The notes: a model not told the origin generated them from the letters alone. Shown: positions 48,585 to 60,801, counted from the stretch's first letter. The stretch: 64,000 nt of DNA from Glebionis coronaria (GCA_025667525.1 CM046878.1:393146974-393210973), one strand, 5' to 3'. A program made the numbers and translations.

Positions 48585-49557
48585 TCAACTCACATAAATT
48601 CATGAAAGAATACCAAACTTATAATTGACTCTATCATTTCTCGTTCTCTACAATTTAAAATCTCAAGGAATGAGACTCGTGGATGCTTAGCCAATTAAAT
48701 CAAAGTTTTGGGTTTTCGAGTCACCTATAGGATCTTGCATCTCCTTAGACTCTTTCAAGTTTAGAATTTGCGGTTTAAAGTTCCCTTGATAAACGACTCT
48801 CTAGGATCAATTATAGGAACTTGCGAAAAGTTCTTGTTCTTAACCCGTGAGAGTTAAGACTTTCGCGTTTTAAAGCTCCTTATATAAAAGCCTAGCAAAA
48901 CTTGACTTAAACACGTTAAGGATACTAGCTAGAGTAAACTTAGATAAGTAAACTCGGGTTGAGTCAAAATATTCACGACTTTGAAAAATTTAAAACCACT
49001 TTATTGAAATTTTATTCTAGCAAGGAGAGAAGTTAAACATAACAAAGGAAAATGCAACTATACAACTAGGCCAAAATAGGTTAAAAATTTTGAAAAATGT
49101 CGAAAAATCGAATTTTCCGGTTAAATGAAGGCACTTTAATGGAAAAGTCCACTTAAAACTTCGATAGAAGTCTCCCCTACACTTAATATAAACATTATCC
49201 TCAATGTTTAAGCATGTGGGAAAAGTCTCCCCTACACTTATGACATTGTGCACGTTGGTTAAATCAAGTTAAGGAGGAGACAACTAAAGTGATCAATTTC
49301 AAATGTGAGTATGAAGAAGATTGAATCACGATAGTTGAGAGATAGAACCGGTATTCGGATAACATGGGAGCACGGTTCTTCAAATATTCCAAGAGTGCAC
49401 TTATCCCTGTAATCACATCACCATAAAAACACAAGCAACCTATATAGCTCCCCCTACACTTAGGATGAAAAACGGGAAAGGGGGATAGATACTCGGGTTG
49501 CCTCCCGAGGAGCGGTTGTTTTTGTTAACCGAGTCACGAGCCTGACTTGGTCCCGAA
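48585..49557 (-). other. Truncated 3' non-coding region of Athila 2
   Basis: The first bases align with 27260-27330 of the gag-only Athila (ctctatcatttct motif), so about 1 kb including the true polypurine tract is missing. It holds three 'ctcccctacactt' tracts (49171, 49227, 49449) and the hairpin AAACATT-atcctc-AATGTTT (49190-49209) in the same order as in the other Athila. No gene is seen. Confidence 0.65.
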
Positions 49558-51626
49558 CTAATTCAAGGGAAACATGGTGAGGGATGGAATCATGTCATGA
49601 GAGATGTCCTCACCAAAGTACAACTTCAGACGCTGGCCATTCACCTTAAAATTGGGCCCATTTGGCTGAGAAAGCTCAATGGTGCCATAAAGAAAGACAT
49701 TGGCGATGGTGAATGGACCAGACCAGCGGCTCTTCAACTTGCCCGAGAAGATCTTCAACCGAGAGTTAAAAAGTAAGACTTGATCACCAACGTGGAACTC
49801 TCGGTTCTTAATTTTAGCATCGTGGATAATCTTGGTCTTCTCCTTGTAGATCAATGAGTTCTCGTAAGCTTCATTCCTCAGTTCATGTAGCTCGTTGAGT
49901 TGAATCTTGCGAAGATCACCGGCTTTGTTGATGTCGAAGTTAGCCCACTTCAAGGCCAGTATGCCTTATGTTCCAGCTCGATGGGGAGGTGGCATGCTTT
50001 CCCGTACACAAGACAATAAGGTGTACAACCAATCGGCGTCTTATAGGCGGTACGGAAAGCCCACAGAGCATCATCAAGTTTATCGGCCCATGAGGCACGA
50101 TGCTCTCCCACAGTACGTTCCAAAATTCTCTTCAATCCACGGTTGGATATTTCGGCTTGACCGTTGGTTTGAGGATGGTAAGTGGTGGAAAGACGGTGAT
50201 TGACACCATACTTAGCCATGACTCTTGCAAATTGATCATTGAAAAAATAAGTCCCGCGGTCACTGATTATAGCACGAGGAACACCGAATCGAGCAAACAG
50301 TTGTTTCAAGAAATTACAAACCACCCTTTCATCGTTAGTGGGTAAAGCTTTGGCTTCAACCCATTTAGAAACGTAGTCGACGGCGACAAGGATATATTTG
50401 TTTCCTTTAGAAGAAGGGAATGGCCCCATAAAGTCGATGCCCCATACATCAAAGATTTCACATTCTTGTATGAAATTTTGAGGCATCTCATCTTTATGTG
50501 TGATCTTACCTTGTTTTTGGCAAGCATCACAATGTTTAACCATCTCGTGAGCATCACGATAAATGGTGGGCCAATAAAATCCCGAGTCAAACACTTTTTT
50601 GGCCTTGTAGTTGGGACCAAAGTGACCACCGGTGGGTCCTTTTTGGCAAGCCTCGAGAATGTCTAAAGCTGCCGGTCCGTCAACACATCGGCGAATAATC
50701 AAATCAGCGCATTGTTTGAAGAGAAAAGGGTCATCCCAAAAGTAAGTCTTAACATCATTCAAGAACTTCTTCTTTTGTTGGGATGTTAACCCTTTGATGA
50801 GAACACCACCCGCTAAGTAGTTTGCAATGTCGGCAAACCACGGGGTGTCATCCAAATTGAGATTTATAGACATTAAGGTCTCAAGGGGAAAAGAGTCATT
50901 GATCTCTTTGTTCGGATGATCCCCTTGATATGGATCCTCAAGTCTACTTAGATGATCCGCGGCTAGGTTTTCGGCTCCCTTCTTGTCACGAATTTCAATG
51001 TTGAATTCTTGAAGGAGTAAAACCCAGCGAAGAAGTCTTGGCTTAGAGTCATGCTTAGTCATCAAGTACTTCAACGCGGAATGGTCCGTGTATACGATGG
51101 TGGTGGATAAAACAAGATAGGGGCGAAATTTTTCAAAAGCATAGACAACAACTAAAAGCTCTTTTTCGGTTGTCGTATAATGCAATTGAGCCCCCGTCAT
51201 TGTCTTGCTAGCATAATGGATTGGTTGGAACTGTTTATTCACTCTTTGGCCCAAAACCGCTCCAATAGTAAAGTCGCTAGCATCGCACATCAACTCAAAG
51301 GGTAGCTCCCAATTAGGGGTAACCAAGACCGGTGCCTTAGTTAGCTTATCCTTAAGAAGGTTGAAGGCTTCTATACACTCTGTAGAAAAGATAAAAGGAG
51401 TATCTTTTTCCAAGAGGTGGGTCATCGGGCGAGCGATTTTAGAGAAATCCTGAATGAATCGACGATAGAAGCCCGCATGACCCAGAAAACTTCTCACACC
51501 CTTCACGGTTGAAGGTGGAGGTAATTTGGCTATGACATCTACTTTAGCACGTTCGACTTCAAGACCGGCTTTTGAAATTTTGTGTCCTAGCACAATGCCT
51601 TCTTTTACCATAAAATGGCATTTTTC
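49558..51626 (-). pseudogene. Athila 2 RT end, RNase H and integrase
   Basis: From 51611 the minus strand reads the RT connection ([30 protein letters not shown]). RNase H follows with D-E-D-D residues ([48 protein letters not shown]). Integrase has CDACQKQG in the zinc domain, then [16 protein letters not shown] and [13 protein letters not shown] as its D, D and E. The frame ends at 49950 because of a one-base slip; the integrase tail (GDQVLLFNSRLKIF, LKSRWSGPFTI) continues in another frame from 49953 to 49558. Confidence 0.9.
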
Positions 51627-53804
51627 CTAATTTAGAACAAGGCGAGTGTCTTCGCACCGCTTAAGCATGCGTTCTAAATTGGCAAGGCAAGAAGAGAAGG
51701 AATCCCCAAAGACCGAGAAATCATCCATGAAGACTTCCATGGTTTGCCCAACCATGTCATGGAAGATAGCCAACATGCACCTTTGGAAAGTCCCGGGGGC
51801 ATTGCATAAGCCAAAAGGCATTCTTTTATAGGCAAATGTGCCATAGGGACAAGTGAATGTTGTCTTCTCTTGATCTTGGGGATCGATGGGTATTTGGAAA
51901 TAACCCGAGAAACCATCTAGAAAGCAGTAATATTCATTACCCGCTAAACGTTCAAGCATTTGGTCCATAAAAGGAAGAGGGAAATGATCCTTTCTCGTGG
52001 CATCATTGAGTTTGCGGTAGTCTATACAAACTCTCCACCCAGTAACGAGACGTGTAGGAATCAACTCGTTGTTTTGATTGGGCACAACGGTAATTCCGCC
52101 TTTCTTAGGCACACAATGGACTGGACTAACCCATGGTGAATCCGAAATCGGGTAAATCATGCCCGCATCAAGAAGTTTGATAACCTCTTTTTTGATAACG
52201 TCATGGATTTTAGGATTCACCCTTCGTTGGCTTTGAATTGTGGGCTTAAAGTCGTCCTCCATGAGAATTTTATGTGTGCAAAAGTGAGGATCAATTTTAT
52301 CGGAGATTTTCCAAGCGATAGCTCTTTTATGTTTCTTGAGAACTTCAATGAGACGAGTTTTCTCATCGGCTTTTAAGTCCTTAGCAATGATAACGGGAAG
52401 TTGATCAATGCCTTCTAAGAAAACATACTCGAGATGAGGAGGTAGGTCCTTAAGCTCAAGAGTAGGAGGATCCTCAATAGATGGTGTAACTAACGATGGA
52501 TCATCATTAGTCACCTCTTTAGGAGAAGGAGGAGAAAACGGGTCTTCATTGAGAAGTTTCTCAAATGTACGAATGTCTTCATCCCAATCGGTGGAAGAAT
52601 CATCATACTTAAGATCGAGAGGACCCAAGCTAGCTTCAAAATCATCCAAGTTACTTTCTCCAAAAGGAGTCATGGACGGAGCAATTGAGGCAACGGTCTC
52701 AACATTGGGTAGAGAAGAGAGAGTACTTTTGCAAGCATCATGAAAGTGTTCTTCACAGGCCTCATCGAGAACATCAATAGCATTAACACTCTCATATGAA
52801 TAAGGTTGCTTAGAAATCTTACCCATGTTGAAGACAATTTTATCGTCACCAACTTTCATGATTATCTCAACCGCGGCTACATCAATGAGAGTGCGACCGG
52901 TCCTCAAGAAGGGACGTCCAACGACTAATGGAACACGAGGATCCATCTCGTAGTCAACGACAACAAAATCCGTCGGGAAGGTGAATTTGTCAACGCCAAC
53001 GAAGACGTCTTCGGCTATCCCCACTGGATAAGCAACCGTACGGTTGGCTAATTCCAAAGTCATTTTGGTGGGGACTAGCTCGGGGAGAGATAATTGCTTC
53101 CAAACACTTAAAGGCATTAAGTTTATACTGGCACCAAGATCGGCTAGGGCCATGCAATTCTCTACTCCTGGGAAGTTGCAAGGAATCAAGAAGCGACCCG
53201 GATCACCAAGTTTGGTGGGCAATTGCCTTAAGAGAACCGCAGAGCAATTCTCATTAAGTTGGGTCTGAGCAATGTCAAGAAGCTTCTCCTTGTCACTAAG
53301 AAGATCTTTAAACATCTTCGCGTATTTAGGCATGTGAGCGAGAGCCTCGGCAAAGGAGATGTTAAAATTCAATTGTTTAAACATTTTAAGAAAGTTTGAA
53401 ACTTGAATGTCATCCTTGCTCTTTTGCTTCTCTTTCCTCAACCTTGAAGGATAAGGTATATCGGATGAAGAGGAAGGCTTTAGGGGAGTAGGATCACTCA
53501 CAACCACGGGTGGTGGGGGAATGGGGATAGAAGGCAAAGGAGGTGAGGAAAGTTGCTCTTTTTCCTTGTTCACAATCACGGGTGGAGGTGTAGGAAGCTC
53601 GGGTTCCGTATAACCTTTTCCACTACGAGTGGTGATTACTTTCATCTCCCCTCTTGGATTCGCAACGGTGTTACTCGGAAGAGTACCCGAAGAAGAGGGT
53701 TGATTACCTTGGAAGAGCGAACCGATTATATCACGTATGTTATCCGCTTGAGTGCTGAAAGAGTCTCTCATGTCTGCACGAATATCATTGCTTCGTTTCA
53801 CCAT
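51627..53804 (-). pseudogene. Athila 2 protease and RT
   Basis: The protease centre is ALADLGASINLMP (near 53140) with VPLVVGRPFL downstream. An acidic linker leads to RT: SPWVSPVHCVPKKGG, GWRVCIDYRKLN, DGFSGYFQIPI, MPFGLCNAPGTFQRCM and MEVFMDDFSVFGD (FMDD catalytic pair). TAG at 51627-51629 stops the frame in the RT, and the same frame resumes straight after it. The start at 53804 is only apparent: a shift near 53800 joins it to gag. Confidence 0.9.
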
Positions 53805-55153
53805 GTCATTCCTAGCCCGACTCGAATATCGCTCCCTTGTTTCGCCATGTCATTCTTCAAGTTGACGAATTGACTCTGAAGATTCGTCACCATATCTCTA
53901 TTAGTCCTCATGAACGTCTCGACGTCTTGATTCAATGCCATCGGTTGATTGAGAGGTGGAGCTTGGTAAGCTTGAGAATTTCCTTGAGGTGGGTATGGGT
54001 TTCTTTGGGATTTATATTGATTGTTAGCACGAGGTTGGGATTGGTTGTTTCGGTTATAGCTTTGTTGTTGGTTTTGGTTTGGAGGAGGAAAACCGGGTGG
54101 AGCAAGATAGTTGTTTGAACGATAACTTAGCAAGCTACGGTCTCCTTGAGGACGAGCTTGATAGCCTCCCGTGAGATAAGTACCGTATGCCGCGTTAACG
54201 TTTTCAGAAAAATTGCCTTGAGTAGAAGGACAATCATTGTAAGAATGAGGACCACCACATGTGTCACAAGAAATAGTAACGGCTTTAGCTTGTTGAGTTT
54301 GGTTAGAAGCCAAAATTTGGATACTTTTGTTAATATCAAGAATAGCACGTTCCATGACGGACATGTCGATGGTGGAAGAAGTAGATGAAACATTTACTCT
54401 CTGATTAGATCTTGAGGATGCGGATGAATCCCAATTCTTGTGGTGAATAGTCATGTTTTCAATCAACTCTTTACACTCCTCCGGTCTCCTTTTCATAAAA
54501 GTACCACCGGCGGCGGCGTTGCGCGTGTCACGATCACGAAAAGTGAGACCATTGTAGAAAGTATCAATGAGAGTGACGGGGAGCATGTTGTGATTTGGAC
54601 AACGGTCGATCAAATCATTGTATCGTTCCCAAGCATCAAAGAGCGATTCATCATTGTCTTGCATGAATCCACTAATTTGGTTACGAAGGCTCGTGACCAT
54701 GGATGGTGGGAAGTAGCGCGACAAAAAGCGTTGAGTCATGTCGTCCCAAGTATGAATAGAATTCTTTGGGAGACGGTCAAACCATTTTTAGGCATGGTGA
54801 GAAAGCGAGTGGGGAAATAGTTGGAGGCGAAGGTCATCCATAGAAACACCGGGGGACTTCATGCTTTGGGTGATGGTAATGAATTTGTCGAGGTGTTTGT
54901 TGGCATCATCATCCGGAATTCCGCGAAATGGGTTAGTTTGCACTTATTGGATCATGTGATGCTTCAACGAAAACTCCTGAGCCGTGATATGCATCAGCGC
55001 AATCGGGCCTCCACGTCCGTTCATTGTAGGTTGGCATAGCTCCTCCATGGTTCGTAGGTCGGGTAAGGGTGGATTATTCATGTTGGGGTGGGGTGGATTA
55101 TTATTGTTGGGGAGGGGTGGATTATTATTGTTGTTGTTGTGTACACCGGCCAT
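53798..55153 (-). pseudogene. Athila 2 gag, broken
   Basis: The minus-strand start MAGVHNNNN at 55153 leads to an Asn/Pro-rich N terminus, with a stop at 54944. Another stop lies near 54788. From 54739 the frame is open: capsid segment FLSRYFPPSMVTSLRNQISGF, FYNGLTFRDRDTRNAA, a CDTCGGPHSYNDC knuckle, then a Gln/Asn/Pro-rich stretch, ending at 53798 by frameshift. Gag is followed by the protease frame in the usual Athila order. Confidence 0.88.
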
Positions 55154-55398
55154 GTCTAAATCTTCGAGAGTCTCGGGCTCTGAATAAGACGTTGATCGAG
55201 TACAAATACACTAAAAAGAAAATGCAAGAGAAAATATTTTTGGTTTTTATAGGTTTTTTAATGTTTTTGTATTTTTGAAAATTTTATATTTTTATGGGTT
55301 TTTTTGAAAATTTTTGTGCTTGTAAATAACGCTCCCGAAAGAACGGATCCCAAAATCCAATTTTTCTCACAAGAAACCGTTGATCCTTACGAAAAGAG

Positions 55399-55413
55399 CC
55401 GGCAGCGGCGCCA
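55399..55413 (-). other. Athila 2 primer binding site (tRNA-Asp type)
   Basis: The minus strand reads TGGCGCCGCTGCCGG, matching the tRNA-Asp-like primer site used by Athila elements. It adjoins the right LTR at 55417. The same core is at 32764-32779 in the gag-only Athila. Confidence 0.8.
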
Positions 55414-55416
55414 TTT

Positions 55417-57124
55417 TAATAACTGAATTTTGGTCAATTAAAAATGTAGCTTTTGCAAGATCTTTGTTTGTGTTGCTCGTACCAAATTGTATATGTCGTT
55501 GTTTCGTTCTCGGTATCTTCTCGAATCGATCACGGTTCAAAGTGGAATTGTTGTAATTGGTGACTAAAAAGGGGGAGCTTTTGATCTATATCTACTAAAA
55601 CGATAAGTGCGAGAAGTAATAAAATTAAACTAAAAGCAATTACTGAAAATAAAACTAGAATGAAAATCAAACAGTAAAGTACCTAAACTTGGAAAAACAG
55701 TTGATGCAGAATGTTTGCTTGATCCGGAATATTTGGAATATTTGGCTCATGCGGAATAAATCAACTCATGCGGAATAACCTAAAAAAATGCTTCATTCGG
55801 AATAATTAACACCACCTTCATTCGGAATAATCGTTGACCAGGAATATTTGCTTGATGCGGAATGATAGCTTATGCGGAATAACCTTTTATCCGGAATAAA
55901 GTGCTCATGCGGAATAATTAAAAACCAAGCTTGATTCGGAATAAATAAAGAAAAGTCGTTGATCCGGAACGTTAGGTGATCCGGAATAAAGGTTGATCCG
56001 AAATAAAATTCTATCCGGAATAAAATTGGTAAGAAGCTTGATTCGGAATAATTAGTTTACTCGGAATAAAACTTGATCCGGAATATAAGAGTTGATCCGG
56101 AATAAAATAGCTGATCCGGAATATTAGATATTCCGAACCAAAGAACTTGATCCGGAATAAAATAGTTGATCCGGAATATTAGATATTCCGAACCAAAGAG
56201 CTTGATCCGGAATAAAATCACAAAAGCCTTGATCCGAAATATGATGCTGATTCGGAATCTGGGCAAGTTTAAAAACGCGAAGAACAGGGGAATGTTTAAC
56301 ACACGAATTTAACCCAAAATCCACCAAGTTTTCAATCAAAACTTAAACCAATTTAACCACTAATCATTTACTTATGATAAACATCAATCCAAAACAACAA
56401 AAACATAAAACCCCCTTACTTTTTAAGATCAAACTCAATAAAATGGAACTTAGAACTTTGAATCAACAAGAAAAGAAAGAAAGATTAAATGGAAACTTGT
56501 ATTAATGAATAAGATTCAAACAAACAAAATGGAAAGATTAACTTACAAGATTCTTGAATTAAAAGGACAAATGAAAAATCACCAAACACCCTAATGGTGT
56601 TGGTGATGCTACAAAATAGGAGAAAAACAAACAGAAAGAAAACTGCTCTCTAAAATGTGAAATGGGAGGAGTATTTATAGGCTCTCTCTTTGGTTGGTGA
56701 GTGGGCTTTCTCCCTTTCTTTTTGTCTTCTCGTCTTTTCAGAAAAGTAGACGTTTTTTATTTCGATTCGGGATTTGTCGACGAATAAATTCAACTCGTCT
56801 TTTAATTTCTTCATTTAATAGACTTGAGTTCTTTGACATATGTAAATCTTCCATCTTTGGTCCTTTTCTTCGATAAATCTTCAAATAGGCCCATCGACTT
56901 CAAATCTTTTGCATCTCTTGGATTACAGACTTCGTCTTTTCGTCTTTTTCTTCGATAAAACCCGTGCAGTCCCATGTTTTCTTCAATATTTATCCGGTTG
57001 GCTCTGAAAACACAACAAACACACAAACCACGCATAATTCCAAACAAATGACATTAAATACGCGTTTTGGTCTCGTTTTAGCAAGAAATAAGTGGTAAAA
57101 GGATGGGTGTTTTCACACCTATCA
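55417..57124 (-). repeat. Right (5') LTR of Athila 2
   Basis: This is the 1708-bp partner of the left copy. It starts TAATAACTG, ends CACACCTATCA and is followed by GCAGG. The minus-strand TATA box is at 56672-56679. The CCGGAAT array lies at 55702-56265. The terminus has a stem-loop GGTGT-gaaa-ACACC on the minus strand. Confidence 0.9.
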
Positions 57125-57129
57125 GCAGG

Positions 57130-58744
57130 GCCGGATCTGGTTGCGGCTGTATGAAGCACATGTTCTCTCTCCACTTCCTTCTCTTTCCCCTTCTCTTTCT
57201 GGGCATCGAGGGGAGGCGCGGCACCAGCTTGTTCATCTCTACAAAACACACATTTGGAATAAATATCAAGTATTGTTTAAACTAAAGTCGTGGCTCTTAC
57301 TTAAGAAAGATGTAGCCTTACATGTTATTCCCTGCTAGTTCTGATGCAGTCGGGGGAACCTGAGTAACTGGATCCACATGTGCAGCCCGCACCGTCTCGG
57401 AGACCTGGGTGGTGCTCCCAACAGATTGATACAGGGGGTGGTCCTCGCGAAGTTTTTTTTTTGGGGGGGGGGGGCATTATGTTTACCAACCTCAGCCGGG
57501 GCGACTCTTCTCACCCGCTTGTTTTTTCTGCAGGTACGCTTAGGGGCGGGCTGGGATGCTGCTTCTTCAACTTCCTCTTCAAGTTCTTTTTCTGCTCCCT
57601 CGTCTTCTTCTTCATTGACTTGCTGCATCTCCTCCTCATCATCGCCCAACATTTGGCGAAGACTGGAGGTGGTCCTCTCAATGTTGTCTCCTTGCTCTTC
57701 CCCGTATGCGGGGGTGGCAGTCTTAGGCGGCGAGGAGGGCCCGACTTCTTCTTCAAGCAACATGTTATCACCGTCCTCATTTTCAAAGTCGACAGGGGTT
57801 CTCAGGAGCGTTGTTTCCTCTTCGTCTGATTGGGGGTCTGGCACGGCCTCCAGGGAAACCGTCACATTTCGGGTATGCTCAAGGAGAGGTAGCTCGTTCT
57901 CACGTCTGGGACGGGATCCCTCTGGTACAAGCTTTGGTTCGCCTTGACGTAGGAGTCCAAAGAAGTTCATTTCTGCCACAATAAACGAAATATGTTAGGC
58001 ATTAACAGATAATTTTATGCGTCTTTGATGTACGGATGCTAACCTACCTTCACCATGCCTTCTCCAAAACACAGGATATCTGTTGGACGAGCCGAAATAG
58101 TTGCGGCTAATCCCTAGCAAACAGAGGAATGATTCGGGGAGGTTTCTATGGAATCCTGTTCTGTTCCTATCTATTTCTTGGGAATGTTGGGGATTATATG
58201 TACTGGCGTGTGGAAGGGGGTCATGAGATAACCTATGTTTGAAGACATAATCGGCTGGCCACACTATCGAGTCAATGAAAAAGTAATGGTCGTACCAGTT
58301 TTTCAATGAGTCCATGGGCTTATTATGGGACTGGGGGCTGTTGGGAGATCGTTTTGTAAAAGATAGCCAACCATTTACTATACTGGGGGTGTAAAATAGC
58401 CGGAATAGTTCTACGGTTGGGGGGATTCTTCTAGCGCGACAAAGAATTTCGAATTGACTTACCTTACATGCGCCTATACAGTGAAGCTGGCTAATATGTA
58501 CATCATAATACCCTAATAGATCTATGAGGAAACGAGTGAAAGGAATGCGGTAGTTGGCCGCATCAAAAAGACGAGTGTATAGGCCAATCTTTCCCTGCGG
58601 AGCCTCAGTTATGAGATCTCCAGCACCAGGGAGAGAGGGGTGTAGGTTGGTAGGGATGAAGTAGTTGGTGCAAAAATGATCTAATTGCTCCAGGGTCATT
58701 ACGTTAAGCACGGATCCAATTGTGAGGTTGTTTCTTTGGGCCAT
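57130..58744 (-). pseudogene. Tat antisense gene, exons 1-2 and start of exon 3 (copy 2, original position)
   Basis: Exon 1 runs from ATG at 58742-58744 to 58048 and encodes the PF04195-like gypsy-type putative transposase domain. Intron 1 is 58047-57973 (donor GAAG|GTAGGTTAGC, acceptor TTGTGGCAG|AAATG). Exon 2 runs from 57972 to about 57320; its frame is lost after the T10 G12 run. Intron 2 and the exon 3 start mirror copy 1. Exon 3 would continue at 43718 but is severed by the Athila insertion. The role of these proteins is unknown; the family is found inside Tat elements on the strand opposite pol. The structure suggests a separate antisense transcript. Confidence 0.78.
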
Positions 58745-58886
58745 TACTAAATAAAAGTTAAGAACGTGGTATTCTAACCTGTGGAGGAAGGGATACGTGC
58801 GTGAGTAAGTGAAGCTAAGAAGAAAAGCTTTAATGGCAGAAATGGAGAAAAAGACTGTGTGTTTCACACAGCCGTAGGGGTGGCTT

Positions 58887-58936
58887 ATTTATAGGGTTGC
58901 CTTATGGGTCATGGTCTGTTGGATGCATGACACGTG
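58887..58936 (-). promoter_or_regulatory. Promoter of the Tat antisense gene (TATA plus G-box)
   Basis: The minus strand has TATAAATA at 58887-58894, about 145 bases upstream of the ATG. CACGTG lies at 58931-58936, about 40 bases further upstream. Both are conserved in the duplicate (48182-48189 and 48226-48231). This gives the antisense gene a promoter independent of the LTR. Confidence 0.65.
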
Positions 58937-59289
58937 TTTGCCACTATCCTTAATCGTGTGGTTAGGGTGTGAGTGGCAAGTGAAAAGTCAGGTGGGACCC
59001 ATGGGTCACTTCTGACTCAGAAGTTTACGCCGCTAGAGGTTATGACTGTTTGCACTTTGTCAGTCAAGTGGCAGGTGAACAGTCATTTATGTCCGGATAT
59101 GCGGTCTTACGTAAGACCCAAATTCAATGCTACATTTAATTTGTCTCGGTTGTAACGTGCGGCTGAGGTACTATTGGAATAAATTCCTAACGTCAGGCAG
59201 CCACATGTGCGGCCAAAACAAATTTTTTTATAATCATTTTCTCAAAAAGATATTTCTTGGTACGTCCAAAGAGCTTCTTGATAGTCTAG

Positions 59290-59329
59290 AGGTTACGCCT
59301 ACGGCTGTAACAACTAGACTGGGGGGACA
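59290..59329 (+). other. Tat polypurine tract and 3' edge
   Basis: Reads actggggggaca up to the 3' LTR at 59330. This is the plus-strand primer site and is the unique sequence beyond the duplicated flank. Confidence 0.75.
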
Positions 59330-59914
59330 TGATGACGTATAGTCCCCAACCGGGTCATGAACCCGGCCCACGGGTACTACCCGTATCCGGCCCATCACAA
59401 ATGGGTGGGAATAATGTTATTTGAGCTTATGGGCTTAGATGAACAGTAACCGCACACACGTGTGCGGCCCACGGCCCGGCATGTCCGGTGTAGGGTTAGA
59501 CAGAATCATACTCCTACTATGATTAGGATTTATCCCAAAGAAGAGGATATTCACTCACCATAATTAGAAGATAACAATCAATCTAAATATGGTGATTATC
59601 CTTTTCTTGGGGCCGAAGCATCAGTGACAGCCCATTAGGGTTTCACTGCCTATATAAGGAACCCCCAAGGGTTCCACAAAGGGATTACATTCTACACTCT
59701 AAAACTCTCATCCGATTCCTATAACCCTAACCGATTACTTACTCTCACGCCGGAGTCTAATCGTGGGAAACATTCCCACGGTAAGCCTAACGCGTGTTGT
59801 TTAGTGTGCAGGATCCCAACCATACGATTCACTTGGTGCAAGAGCCGGAGTCCAGCCAACCCAAATTAAGCCTAATTCGGGTCTAGCAAGGATCACCCAA
59901 CTTTTGCATCAACA
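59330..59914 (+). repeat. Tat 3' LTR (585 bp, complete)
   Basis: Runs from TGATGACG to CATCAACA and shows the empty site of the Tekay-like insertion (gcaagagccgg at 59842). TATA box TATATAAG at 59651-59658, G-box at 59457-59462. About 19 differences from the split 5' LTR by eye. Confidence 0.93.
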
Positions 59915-59919
59915 GAAAG

Positions 59920-60801
59920 GTTGAACTTTCTTCAGTAGGAATCTTTGTTCCTCTGGGCATGCTTCAACAGAACCACATTTCTGCTGAACATAAAACACTT
60001 AGGGGATTTTATATATTCAAATCCAAGAGTTGCTTCAGCATTAGTAAATACTGACCGAGCAGCCCTCATACGCAACAAACATCCTTCGACCATCACCAAC
60101 CCATCAAATAACGTTCATCAGCTCTTGGGAGATTTCTATATTTCGAGTACAAGAGTTTATATAATTCTCTCCCAAGTGTGTTCCTTTTATAGGCAAAACA
60201 CTTTAGGGTTTACAAATGCACTCATAACAAACATGTTGTTTTCAAGTGCGTGTTTGAATGTCCCATGTGATAAATAGTACAAATTTGTATCTACAAAGTA
60301 GGAAAGAGAATAAAAGTTGTACTTATATCTATCTTTACAAACAACCTTATTCCCAATGAGATCTGCTTTATTTCTCGCCTAATGTAAACCTTTAGGATAC
60401 TGAAGTGTCTTCAGTATCCTAGAGAAGATCGACATTATTCAGTATAATATTGTCAAGCCATACTGAACTAAAAGCTCTTCTTCAGGACTTGTTCTTCATC
60501 AACTAGACCGCCTAGATGCTGAAGTAAAGATTTCATTCTTCTAAGTTTTCTAAAAGAGGAAAGGCTGAACTTTCTTCAGCAACTCTCTTTCAAGACTTGT
60601 TCTTCATCAACTAGATCACCTAGATGCTGAAGTAAGACTTCTTGTCTTCTAATGAGGAAAGGTTGAACTTTCTTCAGTAGGAATCTTTGTTCCTCTGGGC
60701 ATGCTTTAGCATAACCACCTTTCTGTTGAACATAAAACACTTAGGGGATTTTATACTCAAATCCAAGAGTTGCTTCAGCATTAGTAAATACTGACCCAAC
60801 A
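59920..60801 (-). repeat. Copia 5' LTR, right part
   Basis: Continues the LTR from 7965 after GAAAG. It ends GACCCAACA. A TATA box CCTATAAAAGG on the minus strand (60183-60193) fits the minus orientation. Two blocks are repeated inside it: 59920-60049 recurs at 60661-60801, and an approximately 105-base unit occurs at 60477-60660 and at 7849-7960. Confidence 0.78.

Larger units (their letters stand above)
43724..57124 (-). mobile_element. Athila element, rearranged, inserted in the Tat antisense gene
   Basis: The order on the + strand is left LTR (43724-46415), target GCAGG, 2.2 kb of Tat flank (46421-48584), truncated Athila interior (48585-55416), right LTR (55417-57124), target GCAGG, and the Tat flank again (57130-59289). 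The interior encodes Gag, protease, RT, RNase H and integrase on the minus strand. The primer binding site TGGCGCCGCTGCCGG (55399-55413) marks the right LTR as the 5' LTR. The polypurine tract and adjoining 3' interior (about 1 kb) are missing at 48585. Confidence 0.85.
7966..59914 (+). mobile_element. Ty3/gypsy Tat-lineage retrotransposon, heavily nested
   Basis: Outer limits are the LTRs TGATGACG...CATCAACA, with a perfect GAAAG target duplication (7961-7965 and 59915-59919). Removing the three nested insertions leaves gag, PR, RT, RNase H, a second RNase H and integrase on the + strand. An antisense spliced gene lies between integrase and the 3' LTR. The second, archaeal-type RNase H and the antisense gene are hallmarks of the Tat lineage (Retand/Ogre relatives). 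The two LTRs differ at about 19 of 585 positions by eye, mostly transitions, so this is the oldest of the complete insertions. It is non-functional: every pol segment contains stops or frameshifts. Confidence 0.9.
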
